DNA of 57,580 nucleotides from Anaerolineales bacterium (GCA_016935755.1 JAFGQI010000094.1:1-57580); one strand, 5' to 3'; shown: positions 25,655-33,580, numbered from the stretch's first letter. Numbers and translations are program-made. Notes: a model not told the origin generated them from the sequence alone.

Positions 25655-25688
25655 CCCGTGCCCCTTCTCGCTGGAGAAGAGGCACGGG
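25655..25688. repeat. Short palindromic repeat, copy 1
   Basis: A 15-bp stem with one mismatch and a 4-nt loop: CCCGTGCCCCTTCTC, GCTG, then the complementary arm. The core CCCCTTCTCGNTGGAGAA recurs at 29681-29700. It lies between the CsbD gene and the AI-2E operon; it could terminate CsbD transcripts but lacks a T-run. Confidence 0.55.
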
Positions 25689-25749
25689 AACAGCCAGAGC
25701 GCAGCCTGACTTTCAGTCCACTGCCAGGAAAAAACGTCTTTCCTGGGCC

Positions 25750-25971
25750 TCAGACTTTTTTATCAAGCGCCTCTTTGGCTTCACTAACCCGCCGGTTGAA
25801 TTCTGCTTCAGCGTGCTCCCGGGTGTAGCCATACTTCTGTTGGAGCAAGCCGATGATTTGTTCGGCATTGCCGGCTGCCTGTTCCAGGTCATCGTCGGTG
25901 AGCACGCCCCACCACTCTTTGATCTGGCCGCGCATTTCCTTCCACTTGCCTTCAAAAATATCCTTGTTCAT
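25750..25971 (-). CDS. csbD: CsbD family stress protein
   Basis: 73 aa. It follows the CsbD pattern exactly: FEGKWKEMRGQIKEWWGVLTDDDLEQAAGNAEQIIGLLQQKYGYTREHAEAEFNRRV. CsbD is a small general stress protein (sigmaB regulon in Bacillus) of unknown mechanism. ATG at 25971 is preceded by AGGAGG. It sits between the ice-binding protein gene and the AI-2E operon on the same strand, with a palindromic repeat downstream. Confidence 0.92.
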   Translation of the reverse strand: MNKDIFEGKWKEMRGQIKEWWGVLTDDDLEQAAGNAEQIIGLLQQKYGYTREHAEAEFNRRVSEAKEALDKKV

Positions 25972-26080
25972 AACGTCATCCTCCTAATCCTTTGCATAAG
26001 CCGCCCCAGTTGTTTACACCGGCGCTCTGAGCAGCGTAGAGCAAGCCCGGCCTTCGGCCTTCCATTCTGGCAGCAGAGCA

Positions 26081-26842
26081 TCAGGGACGGGCAATCACCG
26101 GCAGATACATGGAATTCAACAGCATGGTATTCTGAATCGGGAGACTGCCGTTGGTATCCATCGTCACTGCGCCATGGAGCGCCAGGGCTCTACCTGTCAG
26201 GCTTGCACCGGCGAGCATGCTGATGCTCGCATCCGCAATGATATTTCCTATGAACAGAGTGGTGGTATCGAGAGTAGCGGAACTGCCAACCTTCCAGTAC
26301 ACGTTGAGAGCTTGACCACCGTTGATCACAGCCACAGACGAGCCGGGTGCGGTAGTGAGCGTGCTGCCTGTCTGGAAAACCCAGACCGCATGGGGATTAC
26401 CCAGAGCATCGAGAACCAGGTTCCCCGTCAGTTGAGCCGACGTATCGAAACAATAGACGCCTGGTGTGAGTGTCTTTCCGCCCAGATCCACACCCGTGAA
26501 ATCGACATTGCACGTCTGGCCTGCTAAATTAACATATGCAGTGTTGGCATCAGTCTGCGCCAGAGCTGGCACCGAACCACCCGCGTATATCGAACCGTTA
26601 ACGACTGTGCCTGGTGGAAAGCCAATGATCTCGGTTCCCGGGAAGGTGCCCACGTCCCCATAATAGACGCCCGAGCCGGTATTGGTCAACGTCGAGCCAG
26701 CCAGGGCCACGAAGGTCGCCGCGGCGCCCAAATTGGGGGCAACTGCATTGGGGCTAGCCAGGGCGTTGGGCGGGGAACCGCTTGCCACGACAATAAGCGT
26801 GGTTAGAACAGACAATATGATCAAATTCTTGAGCTTGTGCAT
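26081..26842 (-). CDS. DUF3494 ice-binding-like secreted protein
   Basis: 253 aa. The signal peptide (residues 1-30) is cleaved near ALA-SPN. The mature part matches DUF3494 ice-binding proteins: LGAAATFVALAGSTLTNTG, GDVGTFPG, TVVNGSIYAGG, LGGKTLTPGVYCFDTSAQLTGNLVLD, AVWVFQTGSTLTT, VYWKVGSSATLDTTTLFIGNIIADASISMLAGASLTGRALALHGAVTMD. These repeats build a right-handed beta-helix with a flat ice-binding face in characterised members. In warm or anaerobic hosts the fold may serve in adhesion instead. The C-terminus ends MYLPVIARP, a short motif often seen at the end of Chloroflexi secreted proteins. Confidence 0.9.
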   Translation of the reverse strand: MHKLKNLIILSVLTTLIVVASGSPPNALASPNAVAPNLGAAATFVALAGSTLTNTGSGVYYGDVGTFPGTEIIGFPPGTVVNGSIYAGGSVPALAQTDANTAYVNLAGQTCNVDFTGVDLGGKTLTPGVYCFDTSAQLTGNLVLDALGNPHAVWVFQTGSTLTTAPGSSVAVINGGQALNVYWKVGSSATLDTTTLFIGNIIADASISMLAGASLTGRALALHGAVTMDTNGSLPIQNTMLLNSMYLPVIARP

Positions 26843-26965
26843 TTTATGTATCCTTCTGAATCCTTTCGAACAAACTATCCTTGTTTACTTTTACTGCTGG
26901 CCCTGCGGGGCCTGGGCAGCGCGCCGTTCTCCATCCGCTTCTCAGAATCAGTTGGGGCCTTGCAA

Positions 26966-27253
26966 TTAAGATGAACTGAGAAGCACGGCATAACGCATGC
27001 CATAGGAGTTGCTGATCACTACAGGAAGTCCATGCAACGCCGTGGATAGATAGTCCAACACCTCGGGGGCAGCATAGTCTTCCAGAGGTTGCTCAGGGCT
27101 GACCTCCAGAACAACAAACAGCCAGGCATCGCCTTGCTGGGTTTCGGTCAGAACAAAGCGGCTGATGAATGGCCTCAATCCACGCTCAGCCAGGATGCCT
27201 GGAAAAGCCTGGGCTACATAGCGAGCGGCTGGAAGGTAACGGTGAGCGCTCAT
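26966..27253 (-). CDS. Hypothetical protein, 95 aa
   Basis: Soluble alpha/beta protein with RYVAQAFPGILAERGLRPFISRFVLTETQQGDAWLFVVLEV, then LDYLSTALHGLPVVISNSYGMRYAVLLS. No family recognised. Its ATG overlaps the stop of the upstream lipoprotein gene (ATGA), so the two are translationally coupled and probably work together. Confidence 0.65.
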   Translation of the reverse strand: MSAHRYLPAARYVAQAFPGILAERGLRPFISRFVLTETQQGDAWLFVVLEVSPEQPLEDYAAPEVLDYLSTALHGLPVVISNSYGMRYAVLLSSS

Positions 27254-28170
27254 GCTTGCGTTCTTCCCGCGGAGCGCAATTCCTGCTCGGCTTCGATAAT
27301 CCAGTTGGCGATCGATGGCTCAGTCGCGCCGATGATTTCCACCTGCACCGCTTGATCACTCGGAGGTTGGGGATGGTTGAGTAAGTACAATTCCAGCTGC
27401 GTCAATTGGCGATGAGGGGGATCGGGATCCACGATTGATCCATCCACCACCAGCAAGGGGCTGACGTTGGGCGAGATGGTGCGCAGACGAAGCTCCAGCA
27501 CTGGCATAAGCCGCTGGTAGGCCATTACCCCGCCCACAATGAGCAGAAGAACGAGCCCGATGAGCAGGATGACAATCAATGGGGTGATGACAAAATCTGA
27601 CCACCAGGCTCGCCGTTCAGCTCTATTCCGTAATCGTATGATGTCAGCCTGGATGGCAGCCCAGGGAGTGGCCGTCAATGGGTAAGCTGTCAGGGTCGCA
27701 TTCGCCTGGGCGTCCAGAATCGCCTGGGCTTGCACGGTCTGTGTGAGGTTCAGTATGTGAGCAGAATAAGTGGCCGTTGTGTTCCATGCCATCTGAGATT
27801 GTTCTCTGATGAACTGCTCCGTGGCAGCCGCCCGAGCTATGTTCTGGCTGACCTCGTTAGCCTGGATGGACAGCTCCATCAACTGGCGCTGGTTATATTC
27901 CCTTGTGCTCTGCGCGGCGGCATCCGCGGCCTGAATTATATTCAGGCTGACCACAGTGGCCTGGTGAGACAAATACATCAACTGGCTCTGTCCAGCAGCC
28001 TGGGTAGCCTGCGCGGCGGCATACGCCGCTTGCAGCCCTTCCTGGTTATAGGGTAAAGGAGTCCGTAACGGCTGCCCAGATCCGAGCAGGGTGCTGTCAT
28101 CACACGCCATCGCCGCCAGAATCATCAGGATCAAGATCAACATCATGGTCGAGATACGCCGTTTGTGCAT
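27250..28170 (-). CDS. Coiled-coil membrane-anchored protein
   Basis: About 306 aa from ATG at 28170. The N-terminal hydrophobic segment ends in AAMAC, a weak lipobox (Cys22). Residues 45-165 are rich in Ala and Gln, with imperfect 35-aa repeats (QSQLMYLSHQATVVSLNIIQAADAAAQS, RQLMELSIQANEVSQNIARAAATEQ), predicted coiled coil. A strong TM follows (about 195-222), then a cytoplasmic domain with LVVDGSIVDPDPP and a C-terminal helix. Similar to no family I can name. An upstream TTG at 28185 is possible but less likely. Confidence 0.7.
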   Translation of the reverse strand: MHKRRISTMMLILILMILAAMACDDSTLLGSGQPLRTPLPYNQEGLQAAYAAAQATQAAGQSQLMYLSHQATVVSLNIIQAADAAAQSTREYNQRQLMELSIQANEVSQNIARAAATEQFIREQSQMAWNTTATYSAHILNLTQTVQAQAILDAQANATLTAYPLTATPWAAIQADIIRLRNRAERRAWWSDFVITPLIVILLIGLVLLLIVGGVMAYQRLMPVLELRLRTISPNVSPLLVVDGSIVDPDPPHRQLTQLELYLLNHPQPPSDQAVQVEIIGATEPSIANWIIEAEQELRSAGRTQA

Positions 28171-28225
28171 CGCAAAAACTTTCAAACTACCTTGCTTTCC
28201 TGGTTTACGCTATCTATCCGGACTT

Positions 28226-28393
28226 TCAGTCGCGCGTCCAATGATGGTATACACCCGCATCGATCAGATCCTGCTGGGTCACACTGACCAGGCTGACCAG
28301 CCGGCTGATGAGGCTCCGAAGGATCAGCAGCCCGGCCCCAAAACGCCGGAAACGTTTACCAACTGAACTGTATTTGTCGCCAGGATTGTCCAT
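28226..28393 (-). CDS. Small hypothetical protein, 55 aa
   Basis: ATG at 28393 with AAAGGA 5 nt upstream. The protein has a basic N-terminus (KRFRRFGAGLLILRSLISRLVSLVSV) forming an amphipathic or membrane-associated helix, then QQDLIDAGVYHHW. No family recognised. It lies between promoter element C and the coiled-coil lipoprotein gene on the same strand, so it would be the first gene of that transcript. Confidence 0.5.
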   Translation of the reverse strand: MDNPGDKYSSVGKRFRRFGAGLLILRSLISRLVSLVSVTQQDLIDAGVYHHWTRD

Positions 28394-28605
28394 AAGATTC
28401 CTTTATATTCCACTCGCTGCTGGATCCACCAGACTTTGACAGACCCAGCGTGATCATTGACCTGATAACGGTCAGGGTGTTGGTGTTTGGGTATTTGTTC
28501 GTTCAGTGACAGTTGTGGTACTGGTGCCCGAAGCTGCTGGCTCAGGGGTGTGTTGGGCAATAACTGTTTGACTGACGCTCACAGATCTTGCTTTCCGATA
28601 ACTTA

Positions 28606-28639
28606 AGTCTACTCACTTAGAGTCTCAACAGCGTCATAA
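28606..28639 (-). promoter_or_regulatory. SARP-type promoter element, copy C
   Basis: Read on the minus strand: TTATGACGCTGTTGAGACTC (28639-28620), 8 bp, then TAGACT (28611-28606). One base differs from copies A and B in the box and one in the -10. Points at the small protein (28393) and lipoprotein genes downstream. Confidence 0.65.
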
Positions 28640-28662
28640 GGAGCTCAACTGAAGACTCTGAT

Positions 28663-29661
28663 CTACCTGTCCCAATAATTGCGCATCTTGCTTTGCAGCG
28701 CGAAGTCGTCGGCCTCTTCGATGCTGGTGATGCGCGGCGCGTCCCAAAAAACCTGCGGATCGGCTGTCAGCATCAGGGTGAGTGTGCCGCCGGGCAGGAG
28801 CGCTTCTTTCGGGATGTTGATAGCTCGCAAGTGCACCATCACCAGCCCCTCGCCTGTTGCGGGCTTAACGATATAGAAACCGAGTTTGCCGCTTTCCGGT
28901 TCAAGAATGGCTTCCTGGACTACGCCGAGCAGCTTGTTCTGTCCGTCGTACAGCTCGACCTTCAATAATTGCGTCGCGTAGGCAATCTTGTACACCGGGC
29001 CGCCAGCGACATTGCAGCTGGTCGCCAGCATACCAATGCGCACCGCCTTCGACCAGAAGGCTCGCACTGCGCCCTCCCAATCGGTTGGCGTAAGCTGCTG
29101 ATCGGCGGGAAAAGTTGGCGCGCCCGAGAACTGCTCTGGGATCAGGCGCAGCTGGATGGCCTTATTCTGGGCATCCAACACGCCGCTGTTAATCGTCACT
29201 GCTTCGAAAGGAACCACAACCCGGTTTCCGGGCTCAACGTTAAGGCTGGCTTCCGGCTCCATCAGGATATAAATGATATAGGTCTCGCAGGTGTTGACGA
29301 TGTAGTCGCTGGCGACGCCCAGTTTGTCCCCATTCTCATCCAGCACCTGGTAGCCTAATAATTTGGAGAGATGGGTCAGCTCGGTGCGCATTTCATTGGG
29401 ACGGATTTCGGCTGCCTGGGATTGTGGGGGCTTTTTTCGCTCGGCGGTATCAGGAATGTCTATTTCCGGCGCCTGTGTTGTGACGGGATCTGCTTGCTCA
29501 GTTTGGGAGACTTTATCCGTCGGGATGTCCGTTTCACGGCTGGCGATAGCTGAGCTGGTGGGTTCTGCAGTCTGCTTCGCGGCTTGTTGGGTCAGCTGGC
29601 AGGCTATTAAGACCAGACCCAGGCTCAAAAAAATGGCTAAACAGCGAAAGTGTTTCATCAT
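28663..29661 (-). CDS. PRC-barrel lipoprotein
   Basis: About 332 aa from ATG at 29661 (AAAGGA 5 nt upstream). Lipobox LIAC follows a good signal peptide. A Thr/Ser/Pro-rich linker runs to about residue 85. Two PRC-barrel-like beta domains follow: LLGYQVLDENGDKLGVASDYIVN (about 95-180) and TQLLKVELYDGQNKLLGVVQEAILEPESGKLGFYIV (about 230-300). PRC barrels mediate protein-protein contacts. Surface location with two such modules suggests an envelope adaptor. It lies downstream of the small GlsB-like gene and the hypothetical 29763 gene, in the direction of promoter element B. Confidence 0.82.
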   Translation of the reverse strand: MMKHFRCLAIFLSLGLVLIACQLTQQAAKQTAEPTSSAIASRETDIPTDKVSQTEQADPVTTQAPEIDIPDTAERKKPPQSQAAEIRPNEMRTELTHLSKLLGYQVLDENGDKLGVASDYIVNTCETYIIYILMEPEASLNVEPGNRVVVPFEAVTINSGVLDAQNKAIQLRLIPEQFSGAPTFPADQQLTPTDWEGAVRAFWSKAVRIGMLATSCNVAGGPVYKIAYATQLLKVELYDGQNKLLGVVQEAILEPESGKLGFYIVKPATGEGLVMVHLRAINIPKEALLPGGTLTLMLTADPQVFWDAPRITSIEEADDFALQSKMRNYWDR

Positions 29662-29678
29662 CTTTTTCCTTTCAAAAG

Positions 29679-29708
29679 ATCCCCCCTTCTCGATGGAGAA
29701 AGGGGGAT
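29679..29708 (-). terminator. Palindromic repeat copy 2 / terminator-like hairpin
   Basis: ATCCCCCCTTCTC, GATG, then GAGAAAGGGGGAT: a 12-13-bp imperfect stem. On the minus strand it is followed by TTTTGAAAGG, so it can act as a terminator or attenuator in front of the PRC-barrel gene. It shares the core CCCCTTCTCGNTGGAGAA with the hairpin at 25655-25688. Confidence 0.6.
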
Positions 29709-29762
29709 TTGGTTGATGGGTCAGCGTTGGTTGACCAAGCGGCAGTTGACTAACGGTCGTAC

Positions 29763-30143
29763 CTAAGAATTGCTGGAAACCATCTTCCACTCGAAATGCA
29801 CCTCCTGATTTGGTGGGGGCGGCGCCCGCACTGAGAATTGCTCATACCCGGCTAAATTGACGCCGTGCAGCTCCTGCAAGCGCTCCCGATACCAGACATC
29901 AAATGGGAGTGCCGAAGCGATGATCTGACCCAGCGCCTGAGCCACATCGGGGGCCTCCAGAGTGGTCACAGATGTTGAGCCAAAAGCGGTTTCCACCAAT
30001 GCCAGCCGTTCGCGTGTAATGCCCAACCGCTGTCGGGAGGCTTCGTACACCTTTCGTCGAGAGCCGGATAACTCCTGGCAGAACCGTCGCCAGGCTTCCA
30101 CCTTACCATCCAGAATGGGGAACGTCAGAACGATGCCAGACAT
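29763..30143 (-). CDS. Hypothetical protein, ferredoxin-fold-like
   Basis: About 126 aa. I chose ATG at 30143 because GAGG lies 6 nt upstream; ATG at 30155 is possible. The opening strand SGIVLTFPILDGKVEAWRRFCQELSGSRR and later ERLALVETAFGSTSVTTLEAPDV look like a dimeric alpha+beta barrel such as ABM-type or DUF6176 proteins, but the match is by pattern only. Function unknown. Same strand and close spacing to the small GlsB-like gene. Confidence 0.6.
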   Translation of the reverse strand: MSGIVLTFPILDGKVEAWRRFCQELSGSRRKVYEASRQRLGITRERLALVETAFGSTSVTTLEAPDVAQALGQIIASALPFDVWYRERLQELHGVNLAGYEQFSVRAPPPPNQEVHFEWKMVSSNS

Positions 30144-30161
30144 CGCAAACCTCATCCGGGC

Positions 30162-30302
30162 CTAGCTCGTATCAGAGCTGTCATGCTCGGATGATGCCTG
30201 CTTGTCTGCCCGCCGCGAATGTTGCCCCATCACCATCCGGTTGGCAAACCAGCCGATAACGGCCCCAGCAGTCAGCCATGCAATGAAATTGATTAGATCC
30301 AT
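30162..30302 (-). CDS. Short GlsB-like membrane protein, 46 aa
   Basis: ATG at 30302 with GGAG 7 nt upstream. A single TM with the GlsB/YeaQ-type signature (FIAWLTAGAVIGWFANRMVMG) is followed by a charged tail of His, Ser, Asp and Lys. It resembles a truncated GlsB module. First gene downstream of promoter element B on the minus strand. Confidence 0.65.
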   Translation of the reverse strand: MDLINFIAWLTAGAVIGWFANRMVMGQHSRRADKQASSEHDSSDTS

Positions 30303-30484
30303 TTACTTACTCCTCTCCACGTTCATCAACCCGGCCCATAAGCCCTTGCCAGGTTCACTTTCTGAACCGTGTTTATCGCAATGCTTGTCCATTTCTTATT
30401 CTCCCGGTGTGAGGCTTAGGGCTCAATCTGCAAGGCCATTGCGAGTTTAATGCAGAATTTTTCTTCTCACTTTCCTTCGATTTC

Positions 30485-30518
30485 AGTATAATAATGATGA
30501 GTCTCAACAGCGTCACAA
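30485..30518 (-). promoter_or_regulatory. SARP-type promoter element, copy B (divergent with the BTAD regulator gene)
   Basis: Read on the minus strand: TTGTGACGCTGTTGAGACTC (30518-30499), 8 bp, then TATACT (30490-30485). Box identical to copy A. On the plus strand the same bases contain TATAAT (30487-30492), a potential -10 for the regulator gene starting at 30529, so regulator and target promoters overlap. Confidence 0.75.
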
Positions 30519-30528
30519 GGAGCCAAGA

Positions 30529-32907
30529 GTGGCGAACCAATTGCTTCCATTACGCCTCTTTACGCTCGGGGCACCCGAAGTCCGCCTGGGCGAAACCCTG
30601 GTGACTTTTTCCACGCGCAAGACGCAAGCGCTGTTGATCTATCTGGCTGTCGAGGCTGGGCTGCAGCCGCGCGAGCACCTGGCTACCTTGTTTTGGCCTG
30701 AATCAAGCCCTGAGCGCAGCTATGCCAGCCTGCGCAACACGCTCGGCCATCTGCAAACAGCCCTGCGCCAGGCAAGCAGCCAGGCCCAAACCTCCTATCT
30801 CCACATCACGCATAATTCATTGGGACTGGATCCAGACGCCAACATCGACCTTGACCTGCATTCTGTCGAACAAGCTTACGCCCTGGCACGCGCCGACCGT
30901 TCAAGCCGGGTGCTGCCGGAGGGTTCGGCCAGCCTGCCTTTACTACAATCAGCCGCTGCCCGCCTGCGTGGCGATTTCCTGGCCGGATTCTCGTTAGGTG
31001 ACGCCCCTGGCTTCGATGATTGGGCTGCCATCCAACGCGAAATCTGGCGCCGCCGCCTGGGCCTGATCCTGGACCGGCTTTCCGAAATCCAGTTCGCCAG
31101 CGGCGAGTTTGCCGGCGCGGCGGAGACTGCCTCGCACTGGATTGCCCTGGATGGGCTGAACGAAGTCGCCTATCGCCGCAAGATGCGGGCCCATTTCGCG
31201 GCTGGCGAACGCGGGCAGGCGCTGGATACCTACGAAGCCTGTCGCGCCATACTAACGGCGGAATTAGGTATAGAGCCCGAGCCGGATACGGATGCACTGG
31301 CAGTTCGCATCCGCGCTCAATTCTCTCTCCGTCCCCCCGCGCCTCTGCCACATCGGCATGATACTTCGGTGGCTTATCTGGGAAACCTGTTTGCCGGGCG
31401 TACGAGCGAGTTCCAGGTGCTCATTAATAACTACGAGCGCGCTGCAGCAGGCCAGCCTCAACTCGTGGTGCTGCGCGGCGAGGCAGGCATTGGGAAAACT
31501 CGCCTGGCGAGGAAATTCCTGGCCTGGGCCAACGCGCAGGGGGCCGAGCTGCTGCAAGGCAGCGCCTTTGAGAGCGGAAGCCATCTGCCGTGCCAACCGC
31601 TGATCGAGGCGCTCCGGCTGCGGCTCGAAGGCAAGAACTCGCTGAAGGATTTGCTGGGTTATGTATGGCTGTCGCCGCTGAGCCAGCTGCTGCCGGAACT
31701 GCGCCAGCGCTATCCGGATTTGCCTCCTGCTCCTGAGGAAAACCCTCACCTGGAAGCAGAAATAAGCCAGGCAAAGCTCTTCGAACCTCTGGTGCAATTA
31801 ACTCTGACCCTGGCTAAACAGGCGCCGTTGGTGCTGTGGGTGGATGATCTGCAGTGGGCGGATAGCGCAACCCTGGATTTCTTACAGCACGCCATCCGGC
31901 GCTGGCGGGACAGTGCAGCGCGGGGCTTGCTGTTGGTCAGCCTGCGGTCAGAAGCTTTGCATCCGATGACCCAACTGGCAAACAAACCAGAGGGGCCGAT
32001 CCAGTGGTTGAGGCGTGTAGGACGCGAACTGACGCCCGTCCATCTCGAGCTGGAGCCGTTAGGGGAACATGAGACGATGCAATTGCTGCAATCCATCCTG
32101 GCGCCACCCGCGGCCGACTTCGCACAATGGGTTTACGCTGAAACGCGTGGGCAGCCATTCTATTTGATGGAGACTTTGAAGGACCTGCTCGAACGGCGTG
32201 TGCTTCATCCCAAACGTACAGGGGATGGGCAGTGGGCCTTCGCAGTAGACGGTGAGCATGATCTTGGGCAGGCAGTGCGCGTCCCGTCAACCGTGCATGC
32301 CGTGATCCGCTCGCGCTTGAACCGCCTCAGCCCAAATGCCTTCAGTCTGCTGGTGGTTGGAGCCGTGCTCGAACAGCAGATCACGTTCGAGCGCCTGTGC
32401 GCCATCTCCAACGTGACTGAAGATCTAGCCTTGCCCGCCCTGGATGAACTAATCAGTGGGCGGCTCCTGCTGGAAACGGCGCAGCCTGGCCCTGCCAATG
32501 ATTACACCTTCATCAACGAAATGCTGCGCGATGTGGTGTATACCGAAGCCGGGGAAGCGCGCCGGCGGCTCTTTCACCGGCGGGCGCTGGAAATCCTAGA
32601 AGCAGCGGGAGGCTCTGCCGCAGTGCTGGCCCACCATGCCCTGGCCGCCGGACTGCCACAGGCCGCTTTCCGACACAGCCTGGCTGCCGGGCGAGAAGCG
32701 CTGCGCATCTCGGCGGTGAGTGAGGCCATCGTTCATTTGGAGCGCGCCCGCCAGTTCGTGCAGGAGGCGCTGCTGTCAGAAATGCCAGACGAGGCGGATT
32801 TACAGGATCTATACTTGCAGCTAGGGCGGGCCTATGAATTAAGCGGTCAGACGGAAATGGCTTTGGGAATCGCTGCTGAACGAGATAAATTGAGCTTCGG
32901 TAAGTAA
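30529..32907 (+). CDS. BTAD/SARP-type transcriptional regulator with AAA ATPase domain
   Basis: 792 aa from GTG at 30529 (AAGGAG 6 nt upstream). Residues 8-100 form an OmpR-like winged helix (LRLFTLGAPEVRLGE, FSTRKTQALLIYLAV, RSYASLRNTLGHL). Residues 105-260 form the bacterial transcriptional activator domain (EVAYRRKMRAHFAAGERGQALDTYE). Next comes a STAND-like ATPase with Walker A GEAGIGKT (about 318-325) and Walker B LVLWVDDLQWAD. The C-terminus ends soon after one TPR-like helix pair, while full-length relatives carry many TPRs, so it appears truncated. It lies amid four SARP-type promoter elements, one beside its own start. Confidence 0.9.
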   Translation: MANQLLPLRLFTLGAPEVRLGETLVTFSTRKTQALLIYLAVEAGLQPREHLATLFWPESSPERSYASLRNTLGHLQTALRQASSQAQTSYLHITHNSLGLDPDANIDLDLHSVEQAYALARADRSSRVLPEGSASLPLLQSAAARLRGDFLAGFSLGDAPGFDDWAAIQREIWRRRLGLILDRLSEIQFASGEFAGAAETASHWIALDGLNEVAYRRKMRAHFAAGERGQALDTYEACRAILTAELGIEPEPDTDALAVRIRAQFSLRPPAPLPHRHDTSVAYLGNLFAGRTSEFQVLINNYERAAAGQPQLVVLRGEAGIGKTRLARKFLAWANAQGAELLQGSAFESGSHLPCQPLIEALRLRLEGKNSLKDLLGYVWLSPLSQLLPELRQRYPDLPPAPEENPHLEAEISQAKLFEPLVQLTLTLAKQAPLVLWVDDLQWADSATLDFLQHAIRRWRDSAARGLLLVSLRSEALHPMTQLANKPEGPIQWLRRVGRELTPVHLELEPLGEHETMQLLQSILAPPAADFAQWVYAETRGQPFYLMETLKDLLERRVLHPKRTGDGQWAFAVDGEHDLGQAVRVPSTVHAVIRSRLNRLSPNAFSLLVVGAVLEQQITFERLCAISNVTEDLALPALDELISGRLLLETAQPGPANDYTFINEMLRDVVYTEAGEARRRLFHRRALEILEAAGGSAAVLAHHALAAGLPQAAFRHSLAAGREALRISAVSEAIVHLERARQFVQEALLSEMPDEADLQDLYLQLGRAYELSGQTEMALGIAAERDKLSFGK

Positions 32908-33070
32908 TTCCTCCATACTTCACCCAATCGAGAACTGGCGTATGCCAGGTAAGGGATATTAGCCATACACGTGGCTGGTCGTGCCCCAACCCGATTTTCA
33001 TGAGAAAACAGGGGCAGACTGCAATCCCAAAACACAGCCTGAGGGTCAGAAAATTCAGACGAGCGGCCTG

Positions 33071-33104
33071 TTGTTACGCTATTGAGACTCTATATCCTTA
33101 TACT
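33071..33104 (+). promoter_or_regulatory. SARP-type promoter element, copy D
   Basis: TTGTTACGCTATTGAGACTC (33071-33090), 8 bp, then TATACT (33099-33104) and TAGG as in copy A. Points at dodecin, with a leader of about 80 nt, like that of copy A. Confidence 0.75.
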
Positions 33105-33189
33105 TAGGGTAATGTATGTCATTCGCCCATTCGTCTGAGGAAACGGGCAACTAAGTAAAAATCAGGAGATAAAATTAAGGAGTTCACCA

Positions 33190-33396
33190 ATGACAATCGC
33201 ACGGGTTACTGAAATCAAAGCATCTTCTACAAAGAGTTTCGACGACGCGATCAAGGCAGGGGTAGCTCGCGTCCATAAAACTCTTACGCATGTCAAATCT
33301 GCGTGGATCGAGAATCAGGAAGTCCTGATCGATGATAATGGACAAATTAGCGAGTATCGGGTTCAGATGAAGGTGACGTTTATTCTCGAAGACTGA
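33190..33396 (+). CDS. Dodecin
   Basis: 68 aa, standard dodecin length. Reads IARVTEIKASSTKSFDDAIKAGVARVHKTL, then HVKSAWIENQEVLIDDNGQISEYRVQMKVTFILE, matching the beta-alpha-beta-beta dodecin fold. The Trp in SAWIENQ is the flavin-stacking residue in characterised members. Dodecamers store or buffer flavins or CoA and limit photo-oxidative damage. ATG at 33190 has AAGGAG upstream. Expressed from promoter element D. Confidence 0.92.
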   Translation: MTIARVTEIKASSTKSFDDAIKAGVARVHKTLTHVKSAWIENQEVLIDDNGQISEYRVQMKVTFILED

Positions 33397-33580
33397 AGCG
33401 AAAATAAACCGCTTGCACCCGGTCTCAAGGTTAGCAATATGGAGCAAGTGGATTGCTGGAAGGTTGTATCCATTTGCTCCTTAAAGCAGCTCATTTCAGG
33501 TTGATCCCAGTTAGCCAGGCCGCTGAAGTTAGCTGTACGATAAGGTTTTTATTCAAATATGCAGAATATGGAGGAACACA

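Noticed and set aside
21497-30518. Plus-strand reading of the repeated element as TATAAT promoters
   Set aside because: TATAAT is kept only in copies A and B, whereas the opposite-strand TATACT-like hexamer is kept at constant spacing in all four and every copy then faces a gene.
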